A DNA stretch of 64,000 bases from positions 1 to 64,000 of the forward strand of contig SVBA01000007.1 of the NCBI GenBank assembly GCA_015059095.1, written 5' to 3'. The position numbers and the translations under genes were made by a program. The DNA comes from Erysipelotrichaceae bacterium. Its GTDB lineage: Bacteria > Bacillota_I > Bacilli_A > RFN20 > CAG-449. Within the stretch, counting starts at the first letter, position 1. Each line of letters begins with the position of its first letter. Positions 16,215-24,704 of the stretch are shown piece after piece. Below the pieces are notes generated by a model. That model saw nothing but the letters and a program-made list of their open reading frames with translations, was not told the DNA's origin and searched no databases.

Positions 16215-17474
16215 CTAAGATATCATTTTTTTCAAATCATCATAAACTTTTTGAGCGCTAGGATATTTCTTTTCAATCGCTTTTTGTAAATATAGTAGTG
16301 CTGAAGAATAATTTTTTTCTACACCAATACCGTTTTTATAACAGACTCCTAGATTATAATAACCTACACCTTCACCTTTATCAGCAGCTTGACGATAATA
16401 AGAAACTGCAATAGTTTCATTTTTCTCAACACCATATCCATTTTCATAATAAACACCAATATTACTTAAAGCAACAGCATCACCTAATTTAGCAGCCTTT
16501 AAATACCATTCAAGTGCTAAATTATAGTTTTGAGTAACCCCACTACCCTTTTCATACATATATCCAAGATGAACCATCGCAGTACGATGACCTGCTTCGG
16601 CAGCTTTTCTAAACCAATAAAATGCTTTTTCTAAATTGATGGAAGTTCCAATCCCATCTTTATAGAATAAACCAACATTTCTCATCGCGTATTTGTCCCC
16701 TTTTTCTGCTGCTAGTTCATACCAATACAATGCTTGTTTAAAATCTTGAGCAACACTAATACCACGATCATAGAAGAATCCAACATTAGTCATTGCAGTT
16801 GCCAAGCCTTTATTAGCAGCCTGAAGATAATAATCAAATGCCTTATCAACATTTTTTTCACATCCATAGCCATTTTCATACATAAATCCTAAAGAATTTA
16901 GAGCAACTTTATCTCCATTATTTGCTCCTAATTGATACCAAGAGAGAGCTTGATTATAATCTAACTTAACTCCTCTACCTTTTCTATAGCACAAAGCGAC
17001 ATTAGTAATAGCAGCACTATTTCCTTTTTCTGCTGCTTTTAAATATAATTCAAAAGCATATTCAGGATTTTCTTTACAACCAATACCTCGATCATATAAA
17101 AATGCTAAATTATTTAAAGCAGCATCTACTCCCAAATCACTAGCCTTAGTATACCAAAATAATGCCTGATTTAAATCTTGTTGAATTCCACTACCTTTTT
17201 CATACATTAATCCAAGTTCATACATTGAATAACCATGCCCATTAGTCGCAGCTTTATAAAACCATTCAAAAGAAGAAGATAAATTCTTTTCTACACCTTC
17301 TCCATATTTATATAAATATCCTAATAAGTTTTGATATACAACATTTGCTTTTCTTGCATAAGCATATTCAAATAAATCTTTATATAGCTCATTATCGTTA
17401 AAATATAAAATATCATAACGATAATTTAAGTCTATATAATAGTGTAAAAATTCATCAAGTGTATTAAATTTCAT
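16215..17474 (-). CDS. Sel1-like repeat protein, ten repeats
   Basis: A 419-residue alpha/alpha solenoid of ten consecutive 36-residue Sel1-like repeats starting at about residue 50. Each follows the pattern LGxxYxxGxGVxxNxxxAxxWYxKAAxxGxxxA. No signal peptide, so it is cytoplasmic, and it should act as a protein-protein interaction scaffold. The ~48-residue N-terminus has no repeat. The repeats differ in sequence, so this is old divergence rather than recent expansion. Partner unknown. Confidence 0.88.
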   Translation of the reverse strand: MKFNTLDEFLHYYIDLNYRYDILYFNDNELYKDLFEYAYARKANVVYQNLLGYLYKYGEGVEKNLSSSFEWFYKAATNGHGYSMYELGLMYEKGSGIQQDLNQALFWYTKASDLGVDAALNNLAFLYDRGIGCKENPEYAFELYLKAAEKGNSAAITNVALCYRKGRGVKLDYNQALSWYQLGANNGDKVALNSLGFMYENGYGCEKNVDKAFDYYLQAANKGLATAMTNVGFFYDRGISVAQDFKQALYWYELAAEKGDKYAMRNVGLFYKDGIGTSINLEKAFYWFRKAAEAGHRTAMVHLGYMYEKGSGVTQNYNLALEWYLKAAKLGDAVALSNIGVYYENGYGVEKNETIAVSYYRQAADKGEGVGYYNLGVCYKNGIGVEKNYSSALLYLQKAIEKKYPSAQKVYDDLKKMIS

Positions 17475-17499
17475 AATATTGATCTCCTTTATATTTTAA

Positions 17500-18249
17500 T
17501 TAAACTACATTATTTTTCTTTTTTAAACTAATTAATAAATAAATTCCATAACCTACAGATATTAAAGCAATCACTAAACTTTCAATAATATTAATTTTAA
17601 TATTATTAGTCGATATAGCAAATGCACTTAAAGCATTAAATAATCCATGAGTCACTATACAAACAATTAAACTATCACTTTTTAAATAGATCATTACAAA
17701 CATGAATCCTGCTCCTATAGCATATACAACTTGTAATAGATTATTAATTAAATCCACATTAGATCCATTAAATAAATTAATAATATGACCTATTCCAAAA
17801 GTCACACTAGAAACAATAATCGCAGATACTAACCCACTTTTTTTCATCTCATTAAAAAGTAATCCCCTAAATATAACTTCTTCTAATAAACCAACAATAA
17901 ACATTGATAAAATATAAAATACTGTTTCTAAAATAGTGAAATTTAAAGTGACACCTTTCCACACATTTACACCTAACAAAAAGATTAGTGGAATATAAAA
18001 TAACATGGATTTAATAGAAACATCAGATTTTTTAAATCCATAATATGATAACAACTTATTTTTACCTAAAAAGTCCATTAAAATGAAAGATAAGACTATC
18101 CCAATAGGTAAAGTAATAACCTTTTCTATACCAATAAGAGAAGACAAATAATCACCAAGAGAAAATAAAACACAATATAAAACAATCCATATAACAGTAA
18201 ATAAAATAACACTCTTATCGTATACTCTTTTTAATAATTTATATTTCAT
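17500..18249 (-). CDS. CPBP family intramembrane metalloprotease
   Basis: A 249-residue polytopic membrane protein of the CPBP (CAAX protease/bacteriocin-processing) family. Motif 1 GLLEEVIFRGLLFNEM gives the catalytic EExxxR, motif 2 is FGIGHIINL, and THGLFNALSAF gives the last His/Asn. About eight membrane helices are visible. Bacterial members are linked to bacteriocin self-immunity or surface-protein maturation. The inner ATG has GGGAAGGGA before it; the upstream ATG has no ribosome site. It follows the small lipoprotein gene on the same strand and the two probably share a transcript. Confidence 0.85.
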   Translation of the reverse strand: MKYKLLKRVYDKSVILFTVIWIVLYCVLFSLGDYLSSLIGIEKVITLPIGIVLSFILMDFLGKNKLLSYYGFKKSDVSIKSMLFYIPLIFLLGVNVWKGVTLNFTILETVFYILSMFIVGLLEEVIFRGLLFNEMKKSGLVSAIIVSSVTFGIGHIINLFNGSNVDLINNLLQVVYAIGAGFMFVMIYLKSDSLIVCIVTHGLFNALSAFAISTNNIKINIIESLVIALISVGYGIYLLISLKKKNNVV

Positions 18250-18267
18250 ACTTTCCCTTCCCATTTT

Positions 18268-18678
18268 TTAATTATCTAATTCAACAGAAACTCTACCTCT
18301 ACTATTATCTTCTACTTCAATAATAATATATACTTTTTTTCCACCTTCAACATATCCACCATTACCTTCAATAGTTTCGCCTTTTTTAGCGTGTGCCAAT
18401 TCTTCTTTAACACCATAAATATCGTAATATAAATATATTTCGCCTTCTAAAGCTTCTATATAATAGTGAATATCTCCTTCTCCTTGCTCACTCTTTTTTA
18501 TATTAAATACTATTCTTCCTTTCAAAGAATAAAAACTTGTTTCACAACTATGTGAATCACTCATTCTTACTAAACCTATCGCACTATATGAACTAACATA
18601 TTTTGAACAAGAAAATAATGAAAATGATAGTGATACCATCATTATTAATATAAATAATCTTTTAAATAATTTCTTCAT
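18268..18678 (-). CDS. Small lipoprotein
   Basis: A 136-residue lipoprotein: basic MKKLFKRL, hydrophobic core and lipobox SLFSC (Cys24 of the 136-residue form). The mature part is beta-rich with HYYIEALEGEIYLYYDIYG and YVEGGKKVYIIIEVEDNS, suggesting one small beta-sandwich. The chosen ATG is 7 nt from AAGAGG; the ATG two codons upstream is too close. It precedes the CPBP gene by a few tens of bases. Function unknown. Confidence 0.65.
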   Translation of the reverse strand: MKKLFKRLFILIMMVSLSFSLFSCSKYVSSYSAIGLVRMSDSHSCETSFYSLKGRIVFNIKKSEQGEGDIHYYIEALEGEIYLYYDIYGVKEELAHAKKGETIEGNGGYVEGGKKVYIIIEVEDNSRGRVSVELDN

Positions 18679-18740
18679 AGTCATTCCTCTTAATATTTAA
18701 GTCATAAATATTATAACATGTTATTTAATAAAAAGAAAAA

Positions 18741-18761
18741 GAACTGAAATAAATTCAGTTC
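18741..18761 (-). terminator. Terminator after tRNA-Leu(CAA)
   Basis: GAACTGAA/TTCAGTTC stem, followed on the minus strand by TTTTTC. Confidence 0.7.
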
Positions 18762-18776
18762 AATTAATTAAAAATT

Positions 18777-18861
18777 TGGTGCTCGCGGTCGGACTCGAAC
18801 CGACATGCCTCGCGGCGATGGATTTTGAGTCCATTGCGTCTACCAATTTCACCACGCGAGC
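18777..18861 (-). tRNA. tRNA-Leu (anticodon CAA)
   Basis: Class II tRNA with a perfect GCTCGCG/CGCGAGC acceptor stem, anticodon loop CTCAAAA (anticodon CAA, reads UUG), a long variable arm, a normal TTCGAGT T-loop and an encoded CCA. Own terminator follows. Confidence 0.95.
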
Positions 18862-18944
18862 AATTTCTAAATAAATATATTTTATTTACAATTAAAAGAT
18901 TACCAAATATTAAATAATTTATCAACATTAATTTAAAAAGAAAA

Positions 18945-18960
18945 ATGGGACTAAGCCCAT
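18945..18960 (-). terminator. Terminator of the permease gene
   Basis: Minus-strand stem ATGGG/CCCAT right at the permease stop, followed by TTTTTC. Confidence 0.6.
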
Positions 18961-20351
18961 TAATTCTCTTTAATATCTTTCTTTTTATAGAAGAATAAAC
19001 ATGGTGTCATTAAAACAACAAACAATAACATAAATACACCAAAAGAAATTAAACTATCTACTTTTCCATCAACTACAAGTTGGTATAATCCCGTACCACA
19101 GAAAATAAAGAATAAACTTCCTAATATTCCAATACTAGGCATAATGAATCTTTTGAACACATTATATTCTTTAAAATTCTTCATCATATAAACATACATA
19201 AAGATATATACAGTATAAATTAAGGCACATACAATCTCATCCATACTACCTAAGTAAGCAAATAACCATACTCCATTCATTACTAAATACCATATAAATA
19301 AGAATAATAATGTACATCCTACCCCATAAACACAAGATAATAAGGAAACACTTTGATTTCTACCTAATTTAGAAAAATGTTTAGGAGCAATACCTCTTCC
19401 TCTAATTGACATTGTATACATACCTCTACTAGAAGATATTGATAAACCATTAACTGTACCAAGACACGATATCATAATAAATAAAGTAAAGATTGCTCCA
19501 CCAACCTTACCCATAATAGTTTCAAATACTGCAATTGGTGCATTTGCATCTTGAACGATAGTACCTTCATTACCTAAGAATGCTGATAAAGAAATATAGT
19601 AGATAATATAGAAAGCTAAAATAGCAATTGTTCCTCCAGCTAGGGCTCTAGGAAGATTTTTCTTAGAATCTTTCAATTCAGCATTAATCGAAGTAGCACA
19701 TACCCATCCTTCATACGCAAAGGTAGTTTTCTTAATTGCTTCTCCAAAATTAACTTCATATCCCGAAGCAGCATTACCAAATGCATTAGAAATACCATAA
19801 TCTCCACCAACAATTAAAGAAGCAAATAATCCAAATATAGCGATTAATCCAATAGGAATCAATTTAATTATCGTAGAAGAGATTTGAAATTTACTTGAAA
19901 TCATAGGAGATAAATAATTTAATACTCCCATACCAATAATAACTACAAAAGCAAATAAGAAATTTTGCCAATCTGTTAAACCAATATTTGTCCCAATCAA
20001 TTTAAAGAAATAAGATCCAGCAAACAAAGCGATAATAGATGCTACTAAAGGATAATAAATAGTAGTAAATAACCAAGCCATACCATATCCAACTTTTTCG
20101 TTAGTAGCATGTTCGACATAATCTACTACCCCATTAAACTTTGTAACTTTACTAGCAAATACTGCAAAACAAAACCCAGAAGCAACCATAATAATACCAC
20201 CTATTAACCATGCTAATAGTGATATTTTTAAATCTCCTCCAGATAATGCTAATACTCCACCAGCTTTTAAAAATACTCCAGAACCTATTACAATACCAAT
20301 AACCATTGCAATACCAGTCCATACCCCATATTGTTTTTTTACTTCCCTCAT
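18960..20351 (-). CDS. APC superfamily amino-acid permease
   Basis: A 463-residue transporter with ~12 membrane helices. The first helix contains GIVIGSGVFLKAGG, the unwound substrate-binding motif of APC transporters; TTFAYEGWVCATSINAELKDSKKNLPRAL is the helix 6 region. It resembles the LAT/SteT-like (Ser/Thr or branched amino-acid) group, but the substrate cannot be read from sequence. Ribosome site GAGGT. Flanked by tRNA genes. Confidence 0.88.
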   Translation of the reverse strand: MREVKKQYGVWTGIAMVIGIVIGSGVFLKAGGVLALSGGDLKISLLAWLIGGIIMVASGFCFAVFASKVTKFNGVVDYVEHATNEKVGYGMAWLFTTIYYPLVASIIALFAGSYFFKLIGTNIGLTDWQNFLFAFVVIIGMGVLNYLSPMISSKFQISSTIIKLIPIGLIAIFGLFASLIVGGDYGISNAFGNAASGYEVNFGEAIKKTTFAYEGWVCATSINAELKDSKKNLPRALAGGTIAILAFYIIYYISLSAFLGNEGTIVQDANAPIAVFETIMGKVGGAIFTLFIMISCLGTVNGLSISSSRGMYTMSIRGRGIAPKHFSKLGRNQSVSLLSCVYGVGCTLLFLFIWYLVMNGVWLFAYLGSMDEIVCALIYTVYIFMYVYMMKNFKEYNVFKRFIMPSIGILGSLFFIFCGTGLYQLVVDGKVDSLISFGVFMLLFVVLMTPCLFFYKKKDIKEN

Positions 20352-20441
20352 ATTTTACCTCGTAAATAATATATTAGTTCTATTATACCTATTATTTATA
20401 AAAAATAAATAAACAATGTATATTTATGATAAAAAAAGAAA

Positions 20442-20462
20442 AGAACATCATTAAGATGTTCT
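20442..20462 (-). terminator. Terminator of the tRNA-Arg/tRNA-Leu unit
   Basis: Minus-strand AGAACATC/GATGTTCT stem followed by TTTTCTTTTTTT. Confidence 0.75.
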
Positions 20463-20475
20463 CAATTAATCGAAA

Positions 20476-20558
20476 TGGTGCGGGATAAGAGACTCGAACT
20501 CTTACTCACAGGAACTAGATCCTAAGTCTAGCGCGTCTGCCAATTCCGCCAATCCCGC
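20476..20558 (-). tRNA. tRNA-Leu (anticodon TAG)
   Basis: Class II tRNA: acceptor GCGGGAT/ATCCCGC, anticodon loop CTTAGGA (anticodon TAG, reads CUN), long variable arm, T-loop TTCGAGT, encoded CCA. Co-transcribed downstream of tRNA-Arg(CCG), 20 bp away. Confidence 0.95.
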
Positions 20559-20578
20559 AGTGTATATATAAATCATAT

Positions 20579-20654
20579 TGGAGCGCCCGATACGATTTAA
20601 ACGTACGACCTTAACCTTCGGAAGATTCTGCTCTATCCACTGAGCTACGGGCGC
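20579..20654 (-). tRNA. tRNA-Arg (anticodon CCG) with unusual T-loop
   Basis: 76 nt, acceptor GCGCCCG/CGGGCGC, anticodon loop TTCCGAA (CCG), encoded CCA. The T-loop reads TTTAAAT, so position 56 is T instead of the near-universal C that pairs with G19; the anticodon stem has a G-A mismatch at 27-43 and the discriminator is T. It decodes CGG, which must be very rare in this AT-rich genome, so selection on it may be weak. A TATAAT box at 20664-20669 precedes it. Confidence 0.88.
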
Positions 20655-20716
20655 ATCGTCTAAATTATAGTATCATATTTAAAATAAGAAAAAAAGAAAA
20701 AATTATGAAAAATTAA

Positions 20717-20764
20717 AAACCACCCACAACTAATTAAATTACATTAGTAATCAGGTGATTTTTG
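20717..20764 (-). terminator. Terminator of the ferredoxin gene
   Basis: Minus-strand long stem: AAATCACC at the start pairs with GGTGGTTT at the end, and an inner ACTAAT/ATTAGT pairing lies within; a T run follows. Confidence 0.6.
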
Positions 20765-20779
20765 TTTGTCTTTTGATAA

Positions 20780-20959
20780 TTATTCTGCATCTTCGATTGC
20801 TTCAACTGGACATTGAGCTTGACATGAGCCACAGCCGATACAGCTAGAAGCATCAATTTCGCATTTTCCATCATCTGTGAAGCTAATACATTCAACTGGG
20901 CAAACGCCTTGGCAAGAACCACAACCGATGCAAATATCTGCATTAATTTTCTTAATCAT
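20780..20959 (-). CDS. 2[4Fe-4S] ferredoxin
   Basis: A 59-residue clostridial-type ferredoxin with two CxxCxxCxxxCP motifs (CIGCGSCQGVCP and CIGCGSCQAQCP), each supplying three ligands to one cluster and the last Cys to the other. It carries low-potential electrons, fitting an anaerobic metabolism. The ATG is 7 nt after AGGAGG; a TTG two codons upstream is not needed. Single gene with its own terminator. Confidence 0.95.
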   Translation of the reverse strand: MIKKINADICIGCGSCQGVCPVECISFTDDGKCEIDASSCIGCGSCQAQCPVEAIEDAE

Positions 20960-21048
20960 AGACAATCCTCCTATTTAAAGATTAAAAGTAATTGCTACTA
21001 AAGTCAATAAAATAATGATTATTTACGACTTAATTCTTCATTTTTCTT

Positions 21049-21066
21049 AGTTAGTTTTGACTAACT
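21049..21066. promoter_or_regulatory. Inverted repeat upstream of ferredoxin gene
   Basis: AGTTAGT-TTTG-ACTAACT, perfect 7-bp arms, about 90 bp upstream of the ferredoxin start and away from the DegV terminator. It may be an operator or a leader hairpin; there is no T run on the minus strand. Confidence 0.4.
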
Positions 21067-21102
21067 TTTCTTAAAAAAACAAACTCTCTTAATAAGCAAA
21101 TT

Positions 21103-21123
21103 AAAAGTCCGTTATACGGACTT
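21103..21123 (-). terminator. Terminator of the DegV gene
   Basis: AAGTCCGT-TAT-ACGGACTT (21105-21123), followed by TTTTAAT on the minus strand. Confidence 0.75.
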
Positions 21124-21129
21124 AAATAA

Positions 21130-21993
21130 TTATGCTCTTTCTTTAGCAAAATAGAAGAAAGCAATTGTTCCTGGACCAGAATGAACACCAATAACTGGAT
21201 CAATATAAGTAACTCTATATCCTTTTACTTTAATTCTTTCATCAATTAAACGGATTGCAAATTCAACATCTTTTATACAATCCCCATGTCCAATGTAGAT
21301 TTCTTGATTTTCAGGATCTTCAATAGTTTCTACTAATCTTTCAACCAAACTTAAAATAGCTCTTTTTCTTCCAATTACTTTACCAGTAGCAACTAATCTA
21401 CCTTCATTATCCATATGCATAAGAGGTTTAATATTTATTGCCTTTGCTAAAAGATAAGATGATGGTTTTACTCTCCCCCCTCTATAAAGATAAAATAAAT
21501 CTTCTACAGAGAATAATGCGGTTGCTTTTAATTTATTATCATTTAAATATGAAGCAACTTCTTCAATAGTTTTTCCTTCTTTTTTTAATAATCCTGCTTG
21601 ATAAATTAACATACCTCCACCATAAGAAGCCATTAAACTATCAACACAAACAATTTTTCTATCTGGATATTTTTCTTTTAAATCATTACTAGCCATCACA
21701 CTATTTTGATATGTTGCAGATAATGCACTAGAAAAAGAAACGCTTAATATATCATTACCTTTTTTTAATTCTTCTTCAAAGATATCAATAAATCCTTGAT
21801 AGTTAATACAAGAAGTAGAAGCATTTTCTTTCTTTCTTAATTCATCATAAAATAATTGAATATCATTAGTTGAATTAGATTTATATTCTTCTCCTTTAAT
21901 AATAAATGATAATTGAACTACCTTAACACCACATTCTTTTATTTCTTGATCAGTTAATGAACAGGTAGAATCTGTAATAATAACATATGACAT
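21130..21993 (-). CDS. DegV family fatty-acid-binding protein
   Basis: A 287-residue DegV protein: IITDSTCSLTD at the start, ISVSFSSALSATYQNSVMA (the Ser that helps bind the fatty-acid carboxylate), FSVEDLFYLYRGGRVK and HSGPGTIAFFYF at the end. In Firmicutes the DegV/FakB family presents exogenous fatty acids to the kinase FakA. Full length. One of two DegV proteins in the window (the other is at 32655-33524), only moderately similar, so they may differ in acyl preference as FakB1/FakB2 do. No fakA is in view. Confidence 0.88.
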   Translation of the reverse strand: MSYVIITDSTCSLTDQEIKECGVKVVQLSFIIKGEEYKSNSTNDIQLFYDELRKKENASTSCINYQGFIDIFEEELKKGNDILSVSFSSALSATYQNSVMASNDLKEKYPDRKIVCVDSLMASYGGGMLIYQAGLLKKEGKTIEEVASYLNDNKLKATALFSVEDLFYLYRGGRVKPSSYLLAKAINIKPLMHMDNEGRLVATGKVIGRKRAILSLVERLVETIEDPENQEIYIGHGDCIKDVEFAIRLIDERIKVKGYRVTYIDPVIGVHSGPGTIAFFYFAKERA

Positions 21994-22068
21994 AACTTAG
22001 CCCTCCTGCCTTAATATAAATTAAAAATTGTTAAAATAATATTAAATTCATCTTTTCATAACTCTAAA

Positions 22069-22131
22069 GAAAAAATCCTCAAAGTAGAGTTTGCTTTTAC
22101 AACTCTACCCACAGTAGAAAAGTGGGGTTTT
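22069..22131 (+). ncRNA. Possible three-way-junction RNA structure or terminator
   Basis: Plus-strand reading: an outer stem GAAAAAATCC with GGGGTTTTTGC can enclose two hairpins, GTAGAGTT/AACTCTAC (22084-22108) and CCCAC/GTGGG (22108-22126). The right hairpin plus TTTTT looks like a terminator, yet no gene precedes it on that strand. It lies immediately upstream of the XRE promoter. No known riboswitch class was recognised. Confidence 0.35.
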
Positions 22132-22134
22132 TGC

Positions 22135-22163
22135 TTGACTATGGCACCTATAAATAGTAAAAT
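22135..22163 (+). promoter_or_regulatory. Promoter of the membrane-anchored XRE gene (leaderless)
   Basis: TTGACT (22135-22140), 17-bp spacer, TAAAAT (22158-22163). The ATG begins 7 nt after the -10 box, so the predicted transcript starts at or next to the start codon. Confidence 0.7.
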
Positions 22164-22169
22164 TAGGCC

Positions 22170-22781
22170 ATGGATAAAGAAGAACTATTACGTCGCAACT
22201 TAGCGAGAAATATGATACATTACCGTAGAGAAAGTAACCTTACTCAACTTCAATTAGCTGAAAAGCTAAATTATTCTGATAAGGCTATTTCAAAATGGGA
22301 AAGAGCTGAAAGTGTTCCAGATATTTATATCTTACAATCACTTGCAGATTTTTATCATTGCAAAGTTGATGACCTACTTTCTTCAACAGTTAAGAAAACA
22401 AGATTCTTCTATAAAAATAGATTTATCGTTTCATTAATGGCAGTTGCATTAGTGTGGCTAGTTGCAATCGTCACTTATATGGTTTGGAAGATAATTGGTG
22501 ACTCATTAGAATTAAGTAATGTTCCTTATTGGTTAACTTGGTTCTATGCTCTACTTGCATCATTTATTGTCGCTGTAGTATTCTCTAAAATTTGGGGACG
22601 AAGATGGCAAAGATTTTTCTTTGTTACTGGAATAGTATGGAGTGTAGGATTAATTGTTTTCTCTCATCTATCATTAATACCAATTAAAGGTGCTTGGTTA
22701 GTATGGTGTATATGTGCAGCAGTACAGGTTCTAGTAATCCTTTGGTATTGTTTAAAAAGAAAAGTAAAAGATATCGAATAA
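22170..22781 (+). CDS. XRE regulator with four-helix membrane domain
   Basis: A 203-residue protein: HTH_3 domain at residues 10-65 (LTQLQLAEKLNYSDKAISKWE, SVPDIYILQSLADFYH) followed by four hydrophobic segments (about 85-107, 119-140, 148-168, 172-194). Membrane-bound XRE proteins of this shape are common in Firmicutes and may sense envelope or transport state. There is no ribosome site: the ATG is right at the predicted transcription start, so translation is probably leaderless. Own terminator follows. Confidence 0.82.
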   Translation: MDKEELLRRNLARNMIHYRRESNLTQLQLAEKLNYSDKAISKWERAESVPDIYILQSLADFYHCKVDDLLSSTVKKTRFFYKNRFIVSLMAVALVWLVAIVTYMVWKIIGDSLELSNVPYWLTWFYALLASFIVAVVFSKIWGRRWQRFFFVTGIVWSVGLIVFSHLSLIPIKGAWLVWCICAAVQVLVILWYCLKRKVKDIE

Positions 22782-22808
22782 CTTAGTTTTTAACTAAGTT
22801 ATTTTTTT
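22780..22808 (+). terminator. Terminator of the XRE-membrane gene
   Basis: AACTTAGTT/AACTAAGTT stem beginning at the stop codon, followed by a T run at 22802-22808. Confidence 0.8.
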
Positions 22809-22810
22809 AT

Positions 22811-22835
22811 TAAAAAAGGATGCTAATGCATCCTT
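22811..22835 (-). terminator. Terminator of the ABC exporter gene
   Basis: Minus-strand AAGGATGC/GCATCCTT with a four-base loop, followed by TTTTTT. Confidence 0.8.
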
Positions 22836-22836
22836 A

Positions 22837-24576
22837 TTATCTTTCAAATTGAGCTTTATATAATTTTGAGTATGCTCCATCTTCAATATTAACTAATTCA
22901 TCATGAGGACCATGTTCAACAATTTGACCATCTTCAATAACATAAATTTCATCAGCATTTTTAATTGTAGAAAGGCGATGTGCTACTACTAGAGTAGTTC
23001 TCCCTTTAGTTAAATCATCTAATGCTTTTTGAATTAATATTTCAGTTGCATTATCTAAAGCAGAAGTAGCTTCATCTAGAATTAATATTGATGGATTTTT
23101 TAAGAATACTCTAGCGATACTTAATCTTTGTTTTTGACCGCCAGAAAGTTTAATACCTCTTTCACCAATTTGAGTATCATAGCCATCTTCTAAAGTTAAG
23201 ATATAATCATGAATATTTGCTTTTCTAGCAGCATCATAAACTTCTTCATCACTCGCGTCTAAGTTACCATATAGAATATTTTCTTTAATCGTACCATTAA
23301 AGAGGAATACATCTTGTTGAACTATACCAATATTTTTTCTTAAGCTATGGAAAGTAACATCATTAATATTATGTCCATCAATTAATATTTCTCCTTGATT
23401 AACTTTATAAAAATTAGGAATTAAATGACAGATAGTTGTTTTACCTCCTCCTGAAGGACCAACAAGTGCGATTGTTTTTCCTTCTTGGATATTTAAAGAA
23501 ACATTCTTTAATACCCCTTCATATTCAATATTTTCCTCTTTATTTTCTAAATAAGAGAAAGAAACATTTTTAAATTCAATATTGCCATGTAACTTATCAA
23601 TAGAAATAGCACCTTCATTTACACTTTCTTCATCTTGATCCATAATTTCTAAAAATCTAGAGAAACCAGTAACACCATCTTGATATTGTTCAACAAAGTT
23701 AATTAATGTATTTAAAGGAGAAATAAATAAGTTAACAGAAACAATAAAAGTTGTATAACTTGATAAATCAAATTGATCACTAGTAATAACTAAAATACCA
23801 CCTACTACTAAAATAATTACATTAAATATATCAGTAATAAATGAAGTATATGAATGGAATTGTCCCATCGCTTTATACATTCTTGATCTGGAAGAAATAT
23901 ACTCTACATTGCTTATTTCAAATTTTTCTGATTCTTTTACATCATTAGTAAATGCTTTAGTAACTCTAATTCCAGTGATTGATGATTCAAGTCTAGCATT
24001 AATTGAAGCGACCGCTTTTCTTGTTTCCATTGAAGTATTTTTTAATCTTCTTCTAAAGAAAATAGCAATTACTACTAAAACAGGAACACAAGCAAAGATT
24101 GCTACAGTAAAAATCCAATTGATAGTTAATAAATAAACAAACGATAAAATAATTGTAATGCCACATATAAAAAGATTTTCAGGACCATGGTGAGCTAATT
24201 CACTAACATTTTGTAAGTCATTAGTCATTCTAGACATAATCTTACCTGTTTCATTTTCATCATAATATGAGAAAGGAAGTTTTTGAAGTTTATTAAACAT
24301 ATCTCTTCTCATATCCCCTTGCATCTTGACTCCAATTACGTGTCCATAATATTGAACAAAGTATCTTAATAACATTCTGATGATATAGCAAACTAATAAC
24401 CCTATACCAAAAAGAATAATCCATTCAATTTTACCTTCATGAACAAATTCTTTTGTAATCTTATTGGTCAATATTGGATAAGCCATACCGACTAAAGAAA
24501 TAAGAAGACTTGCTAACATATCTAAAGCAAACATTTTTCTATAAGGCTTATAATAACTAATAAATCTTTTTAACAT
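22837..24576 (-). CDS. ABC exporter, fused membrane and ATPase domains
   Basis: A 579-residue half-transporter of the MsbA/BmrA type. Six membrane helices lie in residues 1-310, with a DENETGKIMSRMTNDLQN coupling region. The nucleotide-binding domain has Walker A GPSGGGKTT, a Q-loop (IGIVQQDVFLFNG), signature LSGGQKQR, Walker B ILILDEATSALD and the H-loop VVAHRLS. It exports lipids, drugs or peptides, probably as a homodimer because no partner gene is adjacent. The inner ATG (MLKRFISYY) is preferred, with GTGGTGA ahead of it; the upstream start adds eight atypical residues. Confidence 0.9.
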   Translation of the reverse strand: MLKRFISYYKPYRKMFALDMLASLLISLVGMAYPILTNKITKEFVHEGKIEWIILFGIGLLVCYIIRMLLRYFVQYYGHVIGVKMQGDMRRDMFNKLQKLPFSYYDENETGKIMSRMTNDLQNVSELAHHGPENLFICGITIILSFVYLLTINWIFTVAIFACVPVLVVIAIFFRRRLKNTSMETRKAVASINARLESSITGIRVTKAFTNDVKESEKFEISNVEYISSRSRMYKAMGQFHSYTSFITDIFNVIILVVGGILVITSDQFDLSSYTTFIVSVNLFISPLNTLINFVEQYQDGVTGFSRFLEIMDQDEESVNEGAISIDKLHGNIEFKNVSFSYLENKEENIEYEGVLKNVSLNIQEGKTIALVGPSGGGKTTICHLIPNFYKVNQGEILIDGHNINDVTFHSLRKNIGIVQQDVFLFNGTIKENILYGNLDASDEEVYDAARKANIHDYILTLEDGYDTQIGERGIKLSGGQKQRLSIARVFLKNPSILILDEATSALDNATEILIQKALDDLTKGRTTLVVAHRLSTIKNADEIYVIEDGQIVEHGPHDELVNIEDGAYSKLYKAQFER

Positions 24577-24704
24577 ATAAATCACCACACTTATGTACAT
24601 TTTATATTAATTAAACTAATTATTCATTAGTTTTGTTTCCGAACTATCTATAATTTGCTATTTACTAAACAAATGTGTTATAGTTGTAAAAGAGGTATTA
24701 TTTT

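Noticed and set aside
16215-17474. Regular ~108-bp periodicity that could be read as a CRISPR or DNA repeat array
   Set aside because: It is the coding period of 36-residue Sel1 repeats in one long open frame; units are not near-identical.
20734-20943. Open frame overlapping the ferredoxin gene
   Set aside because: Out-of-frame shadow; the ferredoxin frame has eight correctly spaced Cys and a good ribosome site.
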